A program made the translations under genes and the position numbers. From positions 1 through 43,103 of the forward strand of contig JAIPCT010000023.1 of the NCBI GenBank assembly GCA_021738065.1: DNA of 43,103 bases. The letters are read 5' to 3'. Below the pieces are notes generated by a model. It did not search any database, was not told the origin of the DNA, and was given only the letters and a program-made list of their open reading frames with translations. The DNA comes from Burkholderiaceae bacterium (GTDB taxonomy: Bacteria > Pseudomonadota > Gammaproteobacteria > Burkholderiales > Rhodocyclaceae). Positions 28,505-38,581 of the stretch are shown piece by piece (position 1 is the first letter of the stretch; each line of letters starts with the position of its first letter).

Positions 28505-29986
28505 ATGAGCCGTGAATTGCTGCTGTTGGTTGATGCCTTGGCCCGCGAGAAAAATGTTCCGCGGGACATCGTCTTTGGTGCGCTGGAAATGGCGTTGGCG
28601 TCTGCGACAAAGAAGCGCACTTGCGAAGAAGCCGACGTGCGGGTGGATATCGATCGCGAGACCGGGGAGTACGAATCATTTCGTCGCTGGCTGGTTGTTC
28701 CGGACGACATGATCGAGGATCCGGAACTGCAGATCGGCATTACGGCTGCACAACTGCAGATTCCGGAAATCGTGCTCGAGGACTACATCGAGGAAGGGCT
28801 TGAACCGATCGATTTTGGCCGAATCGGTGCGCAAGCGGCGAAGCAGGTGATCCTGCAAAAGATTCGCGATGCCGAGCGCGAGCAGTTGCTGAACGACTTT
28901 CTCGATCGCAAGGAATTTCTGGTCAGCGGCACCGTCAAGCGCATGGAGCGGGGTAGCGCCATAATCGAGGCGGGGCGAATCGAGGCTCTGTTGCCGCGCG
29001 ATCAAATGATCCCCAAGGAAAATCTGCGGCCCGGCGATCGCGTTCGCGCCTGGCTGATGAAAATCGACCGTCAGGCTCGCGGGCCGCAACTGATCCTGTC
29101 ACGCACGGCGCCGGAATTCATCATGAAGTTGTTCGAACTCGAGGTGCCCGAGATTGAAGACGGACTGCTCGAAATCAAGGCGGCCGCTCGCGATCCCGGA
29201 ATGCGCGCCAAGATCGGCGTCAAGTCCAACGATCCACGCGTCGATCCAATCGGAACCTGCGTCGGCATGCGTGGCTCGCGCGTGACGGCGGTAACCAATG
29301 AATTGTCCGGAGAGCGCGTGGACATCATCCTCTGGTCTGCCGATCCAGCGCAGTTTGTCATCGGCGCACTGGCGCCGGCCGAGGTGCAGAGTATCGTCGT
29401 CGATGAAGAGCGGCATGCAATGGATGTCGTGGTCGACGAGAACAACCTCGCCATCGCGATTGGCCGGGGTGGGCAGAACGTACGCCTGGCGTCGGAACTG
29501 ACCGGCTGGACCATCAATCTGATGACCGTCGAAGAATCCCAGGAGAAATCCGAAACTGAACACAGCTCGATCCGCGCTTTGTTCATGGAGAAGCTTGATG
29601 TCGACGAGGAAGTGGCAAATATCCTGATCGAAGAGGGCTTCTCCACGCTGGAAGAAATCGCTTATGTACCGCTGGCGGAAATGCTTGAAGTGGATGCCTT
29701 CGATGAGGCAACCGTCACCGAACTGCGCGACCGTGCTCGCAATGTGTTGCTGACCGAAGCCATCGTGGATGAGGAGCAGTTGGAAAAGGTCGCTGACGAC
29801 ATGCTGGCGCTGGAAGGCATGGACAAGTCACTCGCGGCGAAACTGGCAAAGAACGGCATCACTGATCGGGATTCGCTTGCGGATCTGGCAACCGACGAGT
29901 TGATCGAGATGACCGGCATCGATGTGGAGCGAGCAACGGCGCTGATTACTGTTGCGCGTGCCCATTGGTTCGCCGAAGAAGAATGA
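28505..29986 (+). CDS. nusA: transcription termination/antitermination factor NusA
   Basis: The 493-residue protein starts [19 protein letters not shown]. It has the N-terminal RNA polymerase-binding domain, an S1 domain (residues about 135-200), two KH domains (including [16 protein letters not shown] and [17 protein letters not shown]), and two C-terminal helix-hairpin-helix acidic repeats from about residue 365. NusA modulates pausing, termination and antitermination. GGAGG about 7 bases before ATG 28505 sets the start; the frame is open upstream into rimP. The E. coli operon is autoregulated by NusA, which makes the leader hairpin of interest. Confidence 0.98.
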   Translation: MSRELLLLVDALAREKNVPRDIVFGALEMALASATKKRTCEEADVRVDIDRETGEYESFRRWLVVPDDMIEDPELQIGITAAQLQIPEIVLEDYIEEGLEPIDFGRIGAQAAKQVILQKIRDAEREQLLNDFLDRKEFLVSGTVKRMERGSAIIEAGRIEALLPRDQMIPKENLRPGDRVRAWLMKIDRQARGPQLILSRTAPEFIMKLFELEVPEIEDGLLEIKAAARDPGMRAKIGVKSNDPRVDPIGTCVGMRGSRVTAVTNELSGERVDIILWSADPAQFVIGALAPAEVQSIVVDEERHAMDVVVDENNLAIAIGRGGQNVRLASELTGWTINLMTVEESQEKSETEHSSIRALFMEKLDVDEEVANILIEEGFSTLEEIAYVPLAEMLEVDAFDEATVTELRDRARNVLLTEAIVDEEQLEKVADDMLALEGMDKSLAAKLAKNGITDRDSLADLATDELIEMTGIDVERATALITVARAHWFAEEE

Positions 29987-29996
29987 GAGGTACGGC

Positions 29997-32714
29997 ATGG
30001 CTTTGATGACTGTTTCCCAATTTGCTACCGAGCTGAAAATGCCGGCGCCAGCCCTGCTGGAGCAGCTGGCCAAGGCCGGCGTTAGCAAGCAAGCATCCAA
30101 CGACACTTTGTCCGAACAGGACAAGTCCCGGCTGCTTGACTATTTGCGCAAGTCGCACGGCGACACGACGCCTAAAGCCAAGATCACCCTGACCCGCAAG
30201 CAGACCAGTGAGATCCGGGCCTCCGATTCGACCGGTAAGGCACGTACGATTCAGGTCGAGGTCCGCAAGAAGCGTGTATTCGTCAAACGTGATGCCAATG
30301 AACTTGCCGCCGAAGCCGGGGCCGAAGCTTCAGCAGACGTTGCGGTTGAGCCGTCGGCTCCCGTGGCCATTGCCCCGGAACCGGTCCCGGTTACCGAAGT
30401 CGCGCCCAAGGTCGAGGCTGAGGCAGTTGTCGTCGAGGTGGTAGTGGAAGCGCCACCCGTCGCGGACGCTGAAGTTAAAGTTGAGGCTGAACCAAAGGCA
30501 GCAAAGCCAAGCAAGCCGGCTTCAGTCACCCGGTCGGTGATTGATCCGGCGCAACGGGCGTTGCGGGAGGCCGAGTCGAAGCGCCAAGGCAAGCTCTCTG
30601 CGATCCAGGCGGCTGAGTTCAAGGAAAAGAACGAGCGCGAGGCCAAGACACGCGCCGAAGCCGAAGCGCGCCTGGCAGAGCAGCAGGCGCAGTTGGCGGC
30701 AGACGAGGCCAAGAAGGCGAAAGAGCAAGCGGCTGGAGTCTCCGGTACGATTCATAAACCGGCAGTGAAGCCAGGCGAGAGCAAGGCCAAGCCGGTCAAG
30801 AAGGATGCCTGGAAGGATGATGCCGCCAAGCGACGCGCCATCAAGACGCGAGGCGATGCAGGAACTTCCGGTTGGCGCGGTTCCAAAGGAGGTGGTCGTC
30901 ATGGTCGTCATGGCCATTCTGAGGACACTCCGGCGCCGCAGCCAGTCGAAGCCATCGTTCGTGAAGTTCATGTGCCGGAGACAATTTCGGTTGCAGATCT
31001 CGCTCACAAAATGACTGTCAAAGCGACCGAGGTCATCAAGACCCTGATGAAAATGGGCTCGATGGTTACGATCAATCAAGTGCTCGATCAGGAAACCGCG
31101 ATGATTCTGGTCGAGGAAATGGGTCACATCGCATTTGCGGCAAAGCTTGACGACCCCGATGCCTTCCTGGTCGAAGAAGGTGAGCACAAGGATGCGGTAC
31201 AGCTTCCCAGGGCGCCGGTCGTTACCGTAATGGGTCACGTCGATCACGGCAAGACTTCCTTGCTCGACTACATCCGGAAAAGTCGCGTGGCTCATGGCGA
31301 GGCTGGTGGCATCACACAGCACATCGGCGCCTATCACGTCGAAACTCCCGGGGGCATGATCACGTTTCTCGATACGCCGGGACACGAGGCGTTTACCGCA
31401 ATGCGTGCTCGCGGCGCCAAGGCGACCGATCTGGTGATTCTCGTCGTCGCCGCAGACGATGGCGTCATGCCGCAGACCAAAGAGGCGATTCATCATGCAA
31501 AAGCTGCCGAGGTTCCCCTGGTTGTCGCCATCACCAAAATAGACAAACCTGATGCCAGTCTCGAGCGAGTGAAGCAGGAACTGGTCGCGGAAGGCGTGGT
31601 ACCTGAAGAGTACGGTGGCGACTCTCCCATCGTTGGCGTCTCGGCGAAAACCGGTGAAGGCATCGACTCTTTGCTGGAGCAAGTGCTATTGCAAGCCGAG
31701 GTGTTGGAACTCGTGGCACCCGTGGAAGCGCCGGCCAAGGGTCTTGTGATTGAGGCCCGTCTCGACAAAGGCAAGGGTCCGGTTGCAACCATTCTGGTTC
31801 TTTCCGGAACACTGCGTCGAGGGGATGTACTGCTTGCCGGCGCTGTTTTTGGCCGTGTGCGAGCAATGCTCGACGAGAACGGAAAATCAATAGAATCCGC
31901 GGGACCCTCAATACCAGTGGAGATTCAGGGTCTTACCGACGTGCCGGCAGCCGGTGACGATGTCATGATTCTGCGCGACGAGCGCAAGGCACGGGAAATC
32001 GCATTGTTCCGTCAGGGTAAGTTCCGTGACGTCAAACTCGCCAAGCAGCAGGCTGCCAAGCTCGAAAACATGTTTGACCAGATGGCTGAAGGCGAGATTC
32101 GGACACTGCCGCTGATCGTCAAGGCGGACGTTCAGGGCTCGCAGGAAGCATTGGTGCAATCATTGAACAAGCTTTCGACGGAGGAAGTCAAGGTTACCGT
32201 GGTCCATGCAGGAGTGGGCGGCATCAGCGAATCCGATATCAATCTGGCTGCTGCCTCGAAGGCTGTGGTTATTGGCTTCAATACCCGCGCCGACGTCGGC
32301 GCGCGCAAGGCCGCCGAAAGTCTTGGCGTCGATATACGCTACTACAACATCATCTATGCCGCAGTGGATGAAGTAAAAGCCGCCCTGTCTGGAATGCTCG
32401 CTCCCGAAAAGCGGGAGGTCATCATGGGTTTGGTCGAAGTCCGTCAAGTCTTCAAGGCCTCCAAGGTCGGGGCAATCGCCGGATGCATGGTGTTGTCGGG
32501 TATTGTCAAACGCAATTCATCGGTCCGTGTTCTACGCAACAACGCCGTGATTCACACGGGAGAACTGGATTCACTGAAGCGTTTCAAAGACGATGTGCGC
32601 GAAGTCAAGGAAGGCTTCGAGTGCGGACTGAGCCTCAAAAACTTCAACGACATCATCGAAGGCGATCAAGTCGAGTTGTTCGAGGTTCAGGAAATCGCTC
32701 GTACTCTGAACTGA
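29997..32714 (+). CDS. infB: translation initiation factor IF-2
   Basis: The 905-residue GTPase has the IF2N domain at the start ([25 protein letters not shown]), a long Ala/Glu/Lys-rich linker, a second IF2N-like segment ([18 protein letters not shown]) and the G domain: GHVDHGKTS (near 412), DTPGHEAF, and TKID at 513-516. Domains II to IV end with the C-terminal fMet-tRNA binding region. IF-2 delivers initiator tRNA to the 30S subunit. The G4 motif reads TKID instead of the usual NKxD. ATG 29997 has GAGAGG 6 bases upstream; a second ATG at 30006 follows closely. Confidence 0.98.
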   Translation: MALMTVSQFATELKMPAPALLEQLAKAGVSKQASNDTLSEQDKSRLLDYLRKSHGDTTPKAKITLTRKQTSEIRASDSTGKARTIQVEVRKKRVFVKRDANELAAEAGAEASADVAVEPSAPVAIAPEPVPVTEVAPKVEAEAVVVEVVVEAPPVADAEVKVEAEPKAAKPSKPASVTRSVIDPAQRALREAESKRQGKLSAIQAAEFKEKNEREAKTRAEAEARLAEQQAQLAADEAKKAKEQAAGVSGTIHKPAVKPGESKAKPVKKDAWKDDAAKRRAIKTRGDAGTSGWRGSKGGGRHGRHGHSEDTPAPQPVEAIVREVHVPETISVADLAHKMTVKATEVIKTLMKMGSMVTINQVLDQETAMILVEEMGHIAFAAKLDDPDAFLVEEGEHKDAVQLPRAPVVTVMGHVDHGKTSLLDYIRKSRVAHGEAGGITQHIGAYHVETPGGMITFLDTPGHEAFTAMRARGAKATDLVILVVAADDGVMPQTKEAIHHAKAAEVPLVVAITKIDKPDASLERVKQELVAEGVVPEEYGGDSPIVGVSAKTGEGIDSLLEQVLLQAEVLELVAPVEAPAKGLVIEARLDKGKGPVATILVLSGTLRRGDVLLAGAVFGRVRAMLDENGKSIESAGPSIPVEIQGLTDVPAAGDDVMILRDERKAREIALFRQGKFRDVKLAKQQAAKLENMFDQMAEGEIRTLPLIVKADVQGSQEALVQSLNKLSTEEVKVTVVHAGVGGISESDINLAAASKAVVIGFNTRADVGARKAAESLGVDIRYYNIIYAAVDEVKAALSGMLAPEKREVIMGLVEVRQVFKASKVGAIAGCMVLSGIVKRNSSVRVLRNNAVIHTGELDSLKRFKDDVREVKEGFECGLSLKNFNDIIEGDQVELFEVQEIARTLN

Positions 32715-32720
32715 TTCCTG

Positions 32721-33122
32721 ATGCCAGCAAAGCGCGGCTCAAATCGTGGATATGCGCGTTCCGACCGCGTTTCAGAGCAGATTCGACGAGAGCTGGCGGA
32801 TCTGCTGCGGTTTCACCTCAAGGATCTGCGCATAGCACCCAAGCTGACGCTGGTAACGCTTACAGCGGTTGAAGTCACGGCGGATTATGCGCATGCCAAA
32901 GTGTTCTATACCTCGCTGGCGGACCCTGAGGCGAACGAAATGATTGCAGAGGGATTGCAGCATTCGGCTAGTTTCCTGCGCCGGGAACTGGGTCGCAGGG
33001 TTCGCATTCATCATATTCCGGAGCTGCACTTTGTTTTCGACCCGTCTGTTCAGGAAGGTACTCGCATTTCGAAACTGATAGACGAGGCTGTGGAATCGGA
33101 CAAAAAGCAGCACGACGAGTGA
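32721..33122 (+). CDS. rbfA: 30S ribosome-binding factor RbfA
   Basis: The 133-residue KH-like protein contains RSDRVSEQIRRELADLL, the middle strand VEVTADYAHAKVFYTSL and ELHFVFDPSVQEGTRISKLIDEA, all characteristic of RbfA. It binds the 30S subunit during late maturation and cold adaptation. It is the fourth gene of the operon, 6 bases after infB, and its stop overlaps the truB GTG by 4 bases. Confidence 0.97.
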   Translation: MPAKRGSNRGYARSDRVSEQIRRELADLLRFHLKDLRIAPKLTLVTLTAVEVTADYAHAKVFYTSLADPEANEMIAEGLQHSASFLRRELGRRVRIHHIPELHFVFDPSVQEGTRISKLIDEAVESDKKQHDE

Positions 33123-34045
33123 ATGCTCAGCATCAAAAAGGCAAACAAGTTTGGCGCAAAGTTGATGGAGTCCTGTTGCTGGACAAATCCCTCGGGCTTT
33201 CATCCAACCGGGCGTTGCAGTCCGCTCGCCGACTCTACAATGCTGAAAAGGCCGGGCACACGGGGACGCTTGATCCTCTGGCGACAGGGCTGTTGCCCTT
33301 GTGCTTTGGCGAAGCGACAAAGTTTTCCGGCGAACTGCTTAATGCGGACAAGCGCTATATCGGAACAGTTCAACTCGGCGTCACCACCGATACGGCCGAT
33401 GCCGAAGGTTCCGTCCTGGAGCGGCGGCCGGTAGACGTTTCCCTCCTGGATGTGAAGGCCGCGCTAGGGGCCTTTGTCGGCGAGTTCGACCAGATTCCAC
33501 CCATGTACTCCGCACTCAAGCGTGACGGCAAGCCATTGTATGAATACGCCCGCGCCGGAATCGAAGTGGAGCGGGCGCCGCGGCGCGTGACGATCTACGA
33601 GTCGCGGCTGCTAGAGGAAGAGTTCAATCTGGAGACTGGACGCTTTGTTTTCGAAATCCGGTGTAGCAAGGGCACCTATGTGCGAACACTGGCAGCCGAT
33701 ATCGGCGAACGCCTGGGTTGCGGCGCACATCTTGTTGCGTTGCGACGCACCGGAATTGGCAAGCTTGGTGTCGAACAGGCGCATTCTCTGGCAACGCTCG
33801 AAGATTTGACCGCAGAACAAAGAGATGAATTGCTGCTGGCACCGGATTCACTGCTGTCCGATCTGTCCTCTGCGCACTTGGACGCTGCCGATGCGGTCAG
33901 GCTGCGGCAGGGGCAAGCTGTTCGCTGGTCGGGTGAAGCAGATACCCGACTGCGGGTTTACGATCCAGATCACCACTTCATGGGTGTTTGCAAGCTTGTC
34001 GCGGATGGCTGGTTGCAACCTTTGCGGCTGGTTTCTAGTTCATGA
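33119..34045 (+). CDS. truB: tRNA pseudouridine(55) synthase TruB
   Basis: The 308-residue protein has the TruB catalytic motif GHTGTLDPLATGLLPLCFG with catalytic D52, then KRYIGTVQLGVTTDTADAEG, YSALKRDGKPLYEYAR and RCSKGTYVRTLAADIG. It makes pseudouridine-55 in the T-loop of nearly all tRNAs. The start is GTG 33119 overlapping the rbfA stop (GTGA). It probably ends the operon begun by rimP, because rpsO has its own strong promoter 22 bases downstream. Confidence 0.97.
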   Translation: MNAQHQKGKQVWRKVDGVLLLDKSLGLSSNRALQSARRLYNAEKAGHTGTLDPLATGLLPLCFGEATKFSGELLNADKRYIGTVQLGVTTDTADAEGSVLERRPVDVSLLDVKAALGAFVGEFDQIPPMYSALKRDGKPLYEYARAGIEVERAPRRVTIYESRLLEEEFNLETGRFVFEIRCSKGTYVRTLAADIGERLGCGAHLVALRRTGIGKLGVEQAHSLATLEDLTAEQRDELLLAPDSLLSDLSSAHLDAADAVRLRQGQAVRWSGEADTRLRVYDPDHHFMGVCKLVADGWLQPLRLVSSS

Positions 34046-34066
34046 GTGACAAATTAGCTTCAATAC

Positions 34067-34096
34067 TTGAAAAGCATCCGTCTGAAACGCTATAAT
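34067..34096 (+). promoter_or_regulatory. sigma-70 promoter of rpsO
   Basis: TTGAAA (34067-34072) and TATAAT (34091-34096) with an 18-base spacer lie just after the truB stop and 50 bases before the rpsO ATG. An AAGGAAA ribosome-binding site follows at 34134-34140. Confidence 0.75.
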
Positions 34097-34145
34097 CCAC
34101 GGTTCTCCAAGAGCCCAACATCACAGGATCAGCAAGGAAACCACA

Positions 34146-34415
34146 ATGGCAATTTCCACTACCGACAAAGCCACCATCGTCACCGACTACCAGCGTGCCC
34201 AGGGTGACACTGGCTCTCCTGAAGTGCAGGTGGCGCTTCTTACCGCGCGCATCAATGACCTTACGGGGCATTTCAAGGCGCATACCAAGGATCACCATTC
34301 CCGTCGCGGTTTGCTCAAGATGGTGAGCCAGCGCCGCAAGATGCTCGACTATCTCAAGCGCAAGAATGCTGACAGCTATCGTTCGCTGATCGAGCGTCTT
34401 GGCCTGCGCAAGTAG
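34146..34415 (+). CDS. rpsO: 30S ribosomal protein S15
   Basis: The 89-residue protein, exactly the family length, reads as S15 throughout: [53 protein letters not shown]15 binds 16S rRNA early in 30S assembly, and in many bacteria represses its own translation by binding the leader. It has its own promoter at 34067-34096 and a strong intrinsic terminator at 34499-34538, so it can form a short monocistronic message, with pnp read beyond the terminator. Confidence 0.98.
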   Translation: MAISTTDKATIVTDYQRAQGDTGSPEVQVALLTARINDLTGHFKAHTKDHHSRRGLLKMVSQRRKMLDYLKRKNADSYRSLIERLGLRK

Positions 34416-34498
34416 TTCGCGACCTGCGCCGGTCCGGGCCATCCTAACCCCACGCGCGATGCGCTGTGCACCAGAAACTGCGCAGGCTTGCTGAACAG

Positions 34499-34538
34499 GC
34501 CGGTACCGCCAAGATGGCAGTACCGGCTTTAATTTTTT
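34499..34538 (+). terminator. intrinsic terminator between rpsO and pnp
   Basis: GCCGGTAC (34499-34506) pairs with GTACCGGC (34520-34527), and an inner GCCA/TGGC stem (34508-34511 with 34515-34518) extends it. TTTAATTTTTT follows at once. It ends only 16 bases before the pnp start, so it also forms the 5' edge of the pnp ribosome-binding region. Confidence 0.85.
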
Positions 34539-34554
34539 GCCGAAAGGAATTGTT

Positions 34555-36666
34555 GTGTTGAATCCGATCAAGAAGAGCTTTGCCTACGGTGACCATACCG
34601 TCACCCTTGAAACTGCTGAAATAGCCCGTCAAGCCGGCGGCGCCGTCATTGTTACGATGGACGATACGGTTGTGTTGGCGACGGTGGTGGGCGCGCGCAA
34701 CGCCAAGCCGGGCCAGGACTTTTTTCCCCTGACGGTCGATTATCAGGAGCGTACTTACGCCGCGGGCCGCATTCCGGGTGGCTTCTTCAAGCGTGAAGGT
34801 CGCCCTTCCGAGAAAGAGATTCTCACCTGCCGACTGATAGATAGGCCGCTCCGCCCCTTGTTCCCGGACGCCTTCTACAACGAAGTGCAGGTGGTATGTA
34901 CCGTGATGTCGTGCAACCCGGAAATCGATCCGGATATTCCGGCGATGCTCGGGGCCTCGGCGGCCATGGCGATCTCCGGCATTCCGTTCAGTGGTCCGAT
35001 CGGTGCGGCGCGCGTTGGTTACATCGATGGCAACTATGTGCTGTGCCCAACCAAGACTCAACTGGAAAACACTCAACTCGATCTGGTGGTTGCCGGTACC
35101 GAGACTGCGGTTCTGATGGTCGAGTCAGAGGCCAAGCAGCTTTCCGAAGAAATCATGCTGGGTGCCGTGGTATTTGGCCATGATCAAATGCAAGCCGCAA
35201 TCAAGGCCATCAACGAATTGGTGGAAGTCGCTGGCAAGCCCGAGTGGGACTGGCAAGCGCCGGCGAAGAACGAGCCGCTGATTGCCCGGGTTGCCGAATT
35301 GGCCGAAGCCGAGTTGCGCGAGGCCTACCGCATTACCAGCAAGCAGGATCGCACGCTGAAGACCCGCGAAATTACCAAGAAGACTATTGCGGCCTTGACC
35401 GAGGGGATCGAAAACCCGCCGGACTCCAATCTGGTCGGCAATACAGTGTTCGATCTTGAGGCGAAGATTGTCCGCAGTCAGATCCTCAATGGCGAGCCGC
35501 GTATTGACGGTCGCGACACGCGTACCGTACGCCCGATCGTGATCCGCAACGGTGTTCTGGCCCGTACCCACGGTTCGGCGCTATTCACTCGCGGCGAAAC
35601 CCAGGCTTTGGTCGTCGCCACGCTAGGTACCGGTCGCGATGAACAGATCATCGATGCCCTTCAAGGGGAGTATCGTGACCGCTTCATGCTTCACTACAAC
35701 ATGCCCCCCTATGCCACCGGTGAAACGGGGCGTGTCGGCACGCCAAAACGCCGCGAGATCGGACATGGACGCCTTGCCAAGCGCGCCCTGCTAGCCGTTT
35801 TGCCGTCACCTGAGGACTTCGGTTATTCGATGCGCGTGGTTTCCGAAATTACCGAATCCAATGGATCCTCTTCCATGGCGTCAGTGTGTGGCGGTTCGCT
35901 TGCTCTGATGGATGCGGGTGTGCCGCTCAAGGCTCATGTGGCGGGAATTGCCATGGGCCTGATCAAGGATGGTGGCCGCTTTGCGGTATTGACCGACATT
36001 CTCGGCGATGAAGATCACCTCGGCGACATGGACTTCAAGGTTGCCGGTACCGAAGAGGGCATTACCGCCTTGCAGATGGATATCAAGATTCAGGGTATCA
36101 CCAAGGAAATCATGCAGGTCGCGTTGGCTCAAGCCAAGGATGCGCGTTTGCTCATTCTGGAGAAGATGCAGGCCTCGATGTCCGGACATCGCGAGGAAGT
36201 TTCCAACTTTGCGCCGCGCATGATCCATATCAAGATCAATCCGGAAAAGATTCGTGACGTGATCGGCAAGGGTGGTGCAGTAATCCGCGCCTTGACCGAA
36301 GAAACCGGCTGTGTGATCGATATCGAGGATGATGGTTCGATTACCATTTCTTCCGTGAATTCCGACGCCGCTCAAGTGGCCAAGAAGCGTATCGAGGACA
36401 TAACCGCGGAAGTTGAAGTCGGCCGCATCTACGAAGGTACTGTGCTTCGCCTGCTCGACTTTGGCGCCATCGTCAGCCTTTTGCCCGGCAAGGACGGTCT
36501 TCTGCACATCTCGCAGATCGCCAGCGAGCGCGTTAATGCAGTCGCCGATTACCTCAAGGAAGGCCAGGTCGTCAAGGTCAAGGTTATCGAGACCGATGAC
36601 AAGGGACGCGTTCGTCTTTCCATGAAGGCGATAACTGCCGAAGCCGCTGTACCTGCTGCTGATTGA
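34555..36666 (+). CDS. pnp: polyribonucleotide nucleotidyltransferase
   Basis: The 703-residue exoribonuclease has two RNase PH domains (residues about 1-230 and 310-550, with [28 protein letters not shown] and [18 protein letters not shown]), a KH domain ([21 protein letters not shown]) and a C-terminal S1 domain ([33 protein letters not shown]). It degrades RNA 3' to 5' by phosphorolysis and joins the degradosome. GTG 34555 is chosen: AAAGGA lies 6 bases upstream, and the N-terminus MLNPIKKSF then matches homologues (MFNAVKK type). A terminator hairpin directly upstream suggests control by readthrough or RNase III cleavage as in E. coli. Confidence 0.97.
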   Translation: MLNPIKKSFAYGDHTVTLETAEIARQAGGAVIVTMDDTVVLATVVGARNAKPGQDFFPLTVDYQERTYAAGRIPGGFFKREGRPSEKEILTCRLIDRPLRPLFPDAFYNEVQVVCTVMSCNPEIDPDIPAMLGASAAMAISGIPFSGPIGAARVGYIDGNYVLCPTKTQLENTQLDLVVAGTETAVLMVESEAKQLSEEIMLGAVVFGHDQMQAAIKAINELVEVAGKPEWDWQAPAKNEPLIARVAELAEAELREAYRITSKQDRTLKTREITKKTIAALTEGIENPPDSNLVGNTVFDLEAKIVRSQILNGEPRIDGRDTRTVRPIVIRNGVLARTHGSALFTRGETQALVVATLGTGRDEQIIDALQGEYRDRFMLHYNMPPYATGETGRVGTPKRREIGHGRLAKRALLAVLPSPEDFGYSMRVVSEITESNGSSSMASVCGGSLALMDAGVPLKAHVAGIAMGLIKDGGRFAVLTDILGDEDHLGDMDFKVAGTEEGITALQMDIKIQGITKEIMQVALAQAKDARLLILEKMQASMSGHREEVSNFAPRMIHIKINPEKIRDVIGKGGAVIRALTEETGCVIDIEDDGSITISSVNSDAAQVAKKRIEDITAEVEVGRIYEGTVLRLLDFGAIVSLLPGKDGLLHISQIASERVNAVADYLKEGQVVKVKVIETDDKGRVRLSMKAITAEAAVPAAD

Positions 36667-36684
36667 CGGGCAATCAGCAGACAA

Positions 36685-36716
36685 TAAAAAAGGACGCTAC
36701 GGCGTCCTTTTTTATT
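36685..36716. terminator. bidirectional intrinsic terminator after pnp
   Basis: GGACGC (36692-36697) and GCGTCC (36702-36707) form a stem with a TACG loop, flanked by an A-run before and TTTTTT after. The flanks pair too, so it can work on both strands, serving pnp (plus) and dksA (minus). Confidence 0.92.
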
Positions 36717-36759
36717 GCTGAAATCTTCGTAGACGCGAATAAGGGTTACTTGCCCACTT

Positions 36760-36821
36760 GCTTTTGGCTTCGGCCGCTACGCTTAACGTTCGCTGCGCTT
36801 ACGTTAGCCTGCGCCGAAAGC
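36760..36821. repeat. imperfect inverted repeat downstream of dksA
   Basis: GCTTTTGGC (36760-36768) pairs with GCCGAAAGC (36813-36821), with further partial pairing inward (GCTTAACG, ACGTTAGC). It lies between the pnp terminator and the dksA stop and probably forms a hairpin at the dksA transcript end. No coding potential is seen. Confidence 0.5.
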
Positions 36822-36830
36822 AGGCTGGAA

Positions 36831-37259
36831 TTACTTCCCAACCTGTTTTTCGCGGTGCTCTTCAAGAGTCTTGCAATCGATGCACATTGTCGCGGTGGGT
36901 CGTGCCTCAAGCCGCTTCAGGCCAATTTCTACGCCGCAGGAGTCGCAATACCCGTACTCGCCGCTTTCGATATTAGCGATCGATTCATCGATCTTCTTGA
37001 TCAGTTTGCGCTCGCGGTCGCGATTTCGCAGTTCGAGCGCAATGTCTGATTCCTGACTGGCCCGATCATTCGGGTCGGCAAATACGGTTGCCTCGTCTTG
37101 CATGGTATGAACGGTACGCTCGATATCTTCGCTCAATTCGTCCTTGAGGGAAGCCAGAATGTCGCGAAAGTGGGCCAACTGCTTCGCGCTCATATAGCTC
37201 TCACCCTTCTTTGGCGTATAGGGCGGGAATTGTTTCTTGTGCAGCAGATCTTCAGTCAT
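36831..37259 (-). CDS. dksA: RNA polymerase-binding transcription factor DksA
   Basis: The 142-residue protein has the long coiled coil (residues about 25-100) with the tip acids D62 and D65 in ADPNDRASQE, matching D71 and D74 of E. coli. A four-cysteine zinc finger follows: C105, C108, C126, C129 in YCDSCGVEIGLKRLEARPTATMCIDCK. DksA enters the RNA polymerase secondary channel and, with ppGpp, represses rRNA and tRNA promoters. It is convergent with pnp and shares the terminator at 36685-36716. A promoter with a GC-rich discriminator is visible at 37291-37319. Confidence 0.97.
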   Translation of the reverse strand: MTEDLLHKKQFPPYTPKKGESYMSAKQLAHFRDILASLKDELSEDIERTVHTMQDEATVFADPNDRASQESDIALELRNRDRERKLIKKIDESIANIESGEYGYCDSCGVEIGLKRLEARPTATMCIDCKTLEEHREKQVGK

Positions 37260-37290
37260 TGCAGATAATCCGTTTTTTCAGCGAACCGGC

Positions 37291-37319
37291 TTTATAAACG
37301 AAACCAAGGATCACCGCAA
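37291..37319 (-). promoter_or_regulatory. candidate sigma-70 promoter of dksA
   Basis: On the minus strand TTGCGG (37314-37319) and TATAAA (37291-37296) are separated by 17 bases. The bases after the -10 are GC-rich (GCCGG), as at promoters under stringent control. The start would be about 25 bases before the dksA ATG. Confidence 0.55.
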
Positions 37320-37455
37320 GTCGATGTTTTGGCGATCGGGCGCATCGCCTGCCGCCGGCGTTTCCATTGGTGTTTCCTTCTATTCTTCACAAGCACGAAA
37401 AACGGTCGTTTACCCTCTCCCGTTTCCTGTTTTTTCCCGACACATCAATATGCGA

Positions 37456-37485
37456 TTGACTGGCATGGACCGAGTTCTGTACAAT
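37456..37485 (+). promoter_or_regulatory. sigma-70 promoter of tRNA-Pro
   Basis: TTGACT (37456-37461) and TACAAT (37480-37485) with an 18-base spacer end 10 bases before the tRNA. A GC-rich discriminator (CGCGCCCG) follows, the form repressed by ppGpp and DksA. Confidence 0.65.
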
Positions 37486-37495
37486 CGCGCCCGTT

Positions 37496-37572
37496 CGGGG
37501 TGTGGCGCAGCCCGGTAGCGCGCTTGCTTTGGGAGCAAGATGTCGAGAGTTCGAATCCCTCCACCCCGACCA
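37496..37572 (+). tRNA. tRNA-Pro (anticodon UGG)
   Basis: The 77-base gene folds as a cloverleaf. The acceptor stem is CGGGGTG/CACCCCG (37496-37502 with 37562-37568), with discriminator A and encoded CCA. The anticodon stem CTTGC/GCAAG encloses TTTGGGA, giving anticodon TGG, and the T-arm has GTTCGAATC. It reads CCN proline codons. Confidence 0.96.
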
Positions 37573-37593
37573 TTCCATTCATGGTGATTCGAT

Positions 37594-37619
37594 GGCGATC
37601 TGGTAGATATCAGATCGCC
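37594..37619 (+). terminator. hairpin downstream of tRNA-Pro
   Basis: GGCGATCTG (37594-37602) and CAGATCGCC (37611-37619) form a perfect 9-bp stem with an 8-base loop, 21 bases after the tRNA CCA. No long T-run follows, so termination is plausible but not certain. The rest of 37620-37751 shows nothing clear. Confidence 0.5.
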
Positions 37620-37751
37620 AGAAGCAATTGGTTTTCCTGCCTGCTAACAGGCGGCCACTTCGGGTGATGCGTTCTTCGAATGCGGAACTGGGCACCGGAA
37701 TATTCGCCCAGGAGGCAGCGGGCGCGTGCGACAGCGATGGGGCGCAGGGAG

Positions 37752-38117
37752 CTAGTCCTTGTTTTCAAGTATCCTTTTCAGGTTGGCAAAGGGCGAGTGC
37801 GTTGCTGTGGCCGCGCTCCCGGTGGTACCCGGATCCCCGCTTACCGCTTCCAGTTGTCGCTGATGCTCATTGTCGTGGCAGTAAAGGCACAGCAATTCCC
37901 AGTTGCTGCCGTTGGGCGGGTTGTGGTTGTGGTTGTGGTCACGATGATGCACGGTCAACTCACGCAGATTGGCGCGGGTGAATTCGCGCGCGCAACGGCC
38001 GCAGATCCACGGGTAAATCTTCAACGCCTGCTCACGATAGCCTCGTTCGCGGGTGTCAGCGGCGCGACGGGCTTCCGTGACGATGCGGTCAAGCCTGTCT
38101 GACGAGGGGCCGGCCAT
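37752..38117 (-). CDS. yajD: YajD-like HNH nuclease domain protein
   Basis: The 121-residue protein closely matches E. coli YajD (115 residues): GYREQALKIYPWICGRCAREF, ANLRELTVHHRDHNHNHNPPNGSNWELLCLYCHDNEH and the C-terminal SPFANLKRILENKD. The HNH-type core includes the HH, N and H residues, and two CxxC pairs (CGRC, CLYC) would bind structural zinc. The function of YajD is unclear; HNH proteins usually cut DNA. ATG 38117 is selected by alignment; the frame is open far upstream, but that portion has no family similarity and overlaps a tRNA. It begins 5 bases after the 76-residue gene, so the two are probably translationally coupled. Confidence 0.88.
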   Translation of the reverse strand: MAGPSSDRLDRIVTEARRAADTRERGYREQALKIYPWICGRCAREFTRANLRELTVHHRDHNHNHNPPNGSNWELLCLYCHDNEHQRQLEAVSGDPGTTGSAATATHSPFANLKRILENKD

Positions 38118-38122
38118 TCCTG

Positions 38123-38353
38123 TTATTTTTCTTGCAGGAGATTGTTCAATCGTTGCGCCCGACTCTTGGACTCGGCCTTGTTGATCTCGGACACCTGGCG
38201 GCCATAGGCTTCGCGCGCTTCTGGTCCTTGCTGAGTCGCTTCGATGCTGCGGATGCAGCGCCAGCGTTTGCCCGTCTTGGTAACGATCAGGCGCATTTCG
38301 TTGCGGGGGTGATGCGAGCGACAGTGGTAGCAGTAAGTGGGCTCTATTGCCAT
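38123..38353 (-). CDS. 76-residue conserved-looking Cys-containing protein, unknown function
   Basis: The protein starts MAIEPTYCYHCRSHHPRNEMRLI, with a C-x2-C plus nearby HH that looks like half of a zinc site, then TKTGKRWRCIRSIEA with a third cysteine. A basic helical tail (EINKAESKSRAQRLNNLLQEK) follows. Charge and codon pattern are those of a real gene, and the stop is 5 bases before the yajD ATG. The frame is open to 38386, but ATG 38353 gives the natural start. I do not recognise a named family; a small zinc-binding, nucleic-acid-contacting partner of YajD is a guess. Confidence 0.7.
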   Translation of the reverse strand: MAIEPTYCYHCRSHHPRNEMRLIVTKTGKRWRCIRSIEATQQGPEAREAYGRQVSEINKAESKSRAQRLNNLLQEK

Positions 38354-38581
38354 AACAATACTCGAGTGCGAGACAGTGACGCTCAATTATGCCTCGCTGG
38401 ACGATATTTTTGCCGTCCTTCGTGAATCGGTGGATTTTGCAGCCTGTGTACTGAACGACCAATGACCGCTGACCGGTTTCACTGTAAACTCGCCGGATAC
38501 GGTTCTGCGTTCGTTTTGCTGACCGCTTTGCGCTCAAAGGGACCCTCGATCCCGGGACGAGGCGACCGTGTTGCAGGTATT

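Noticed and set aside
30522..31682. Long minus-strand open frame antisense to infB
   Set aside because: Shadow of infB codon usage; no recognisable domain and no start signal.
36781..36809. GCTTAAC ... GTTAGCC as a third attC site near dksA
   Set aside because: The cores are only about 16 bases apart, too short for an attC, and no cassette-like gene adjoins it.
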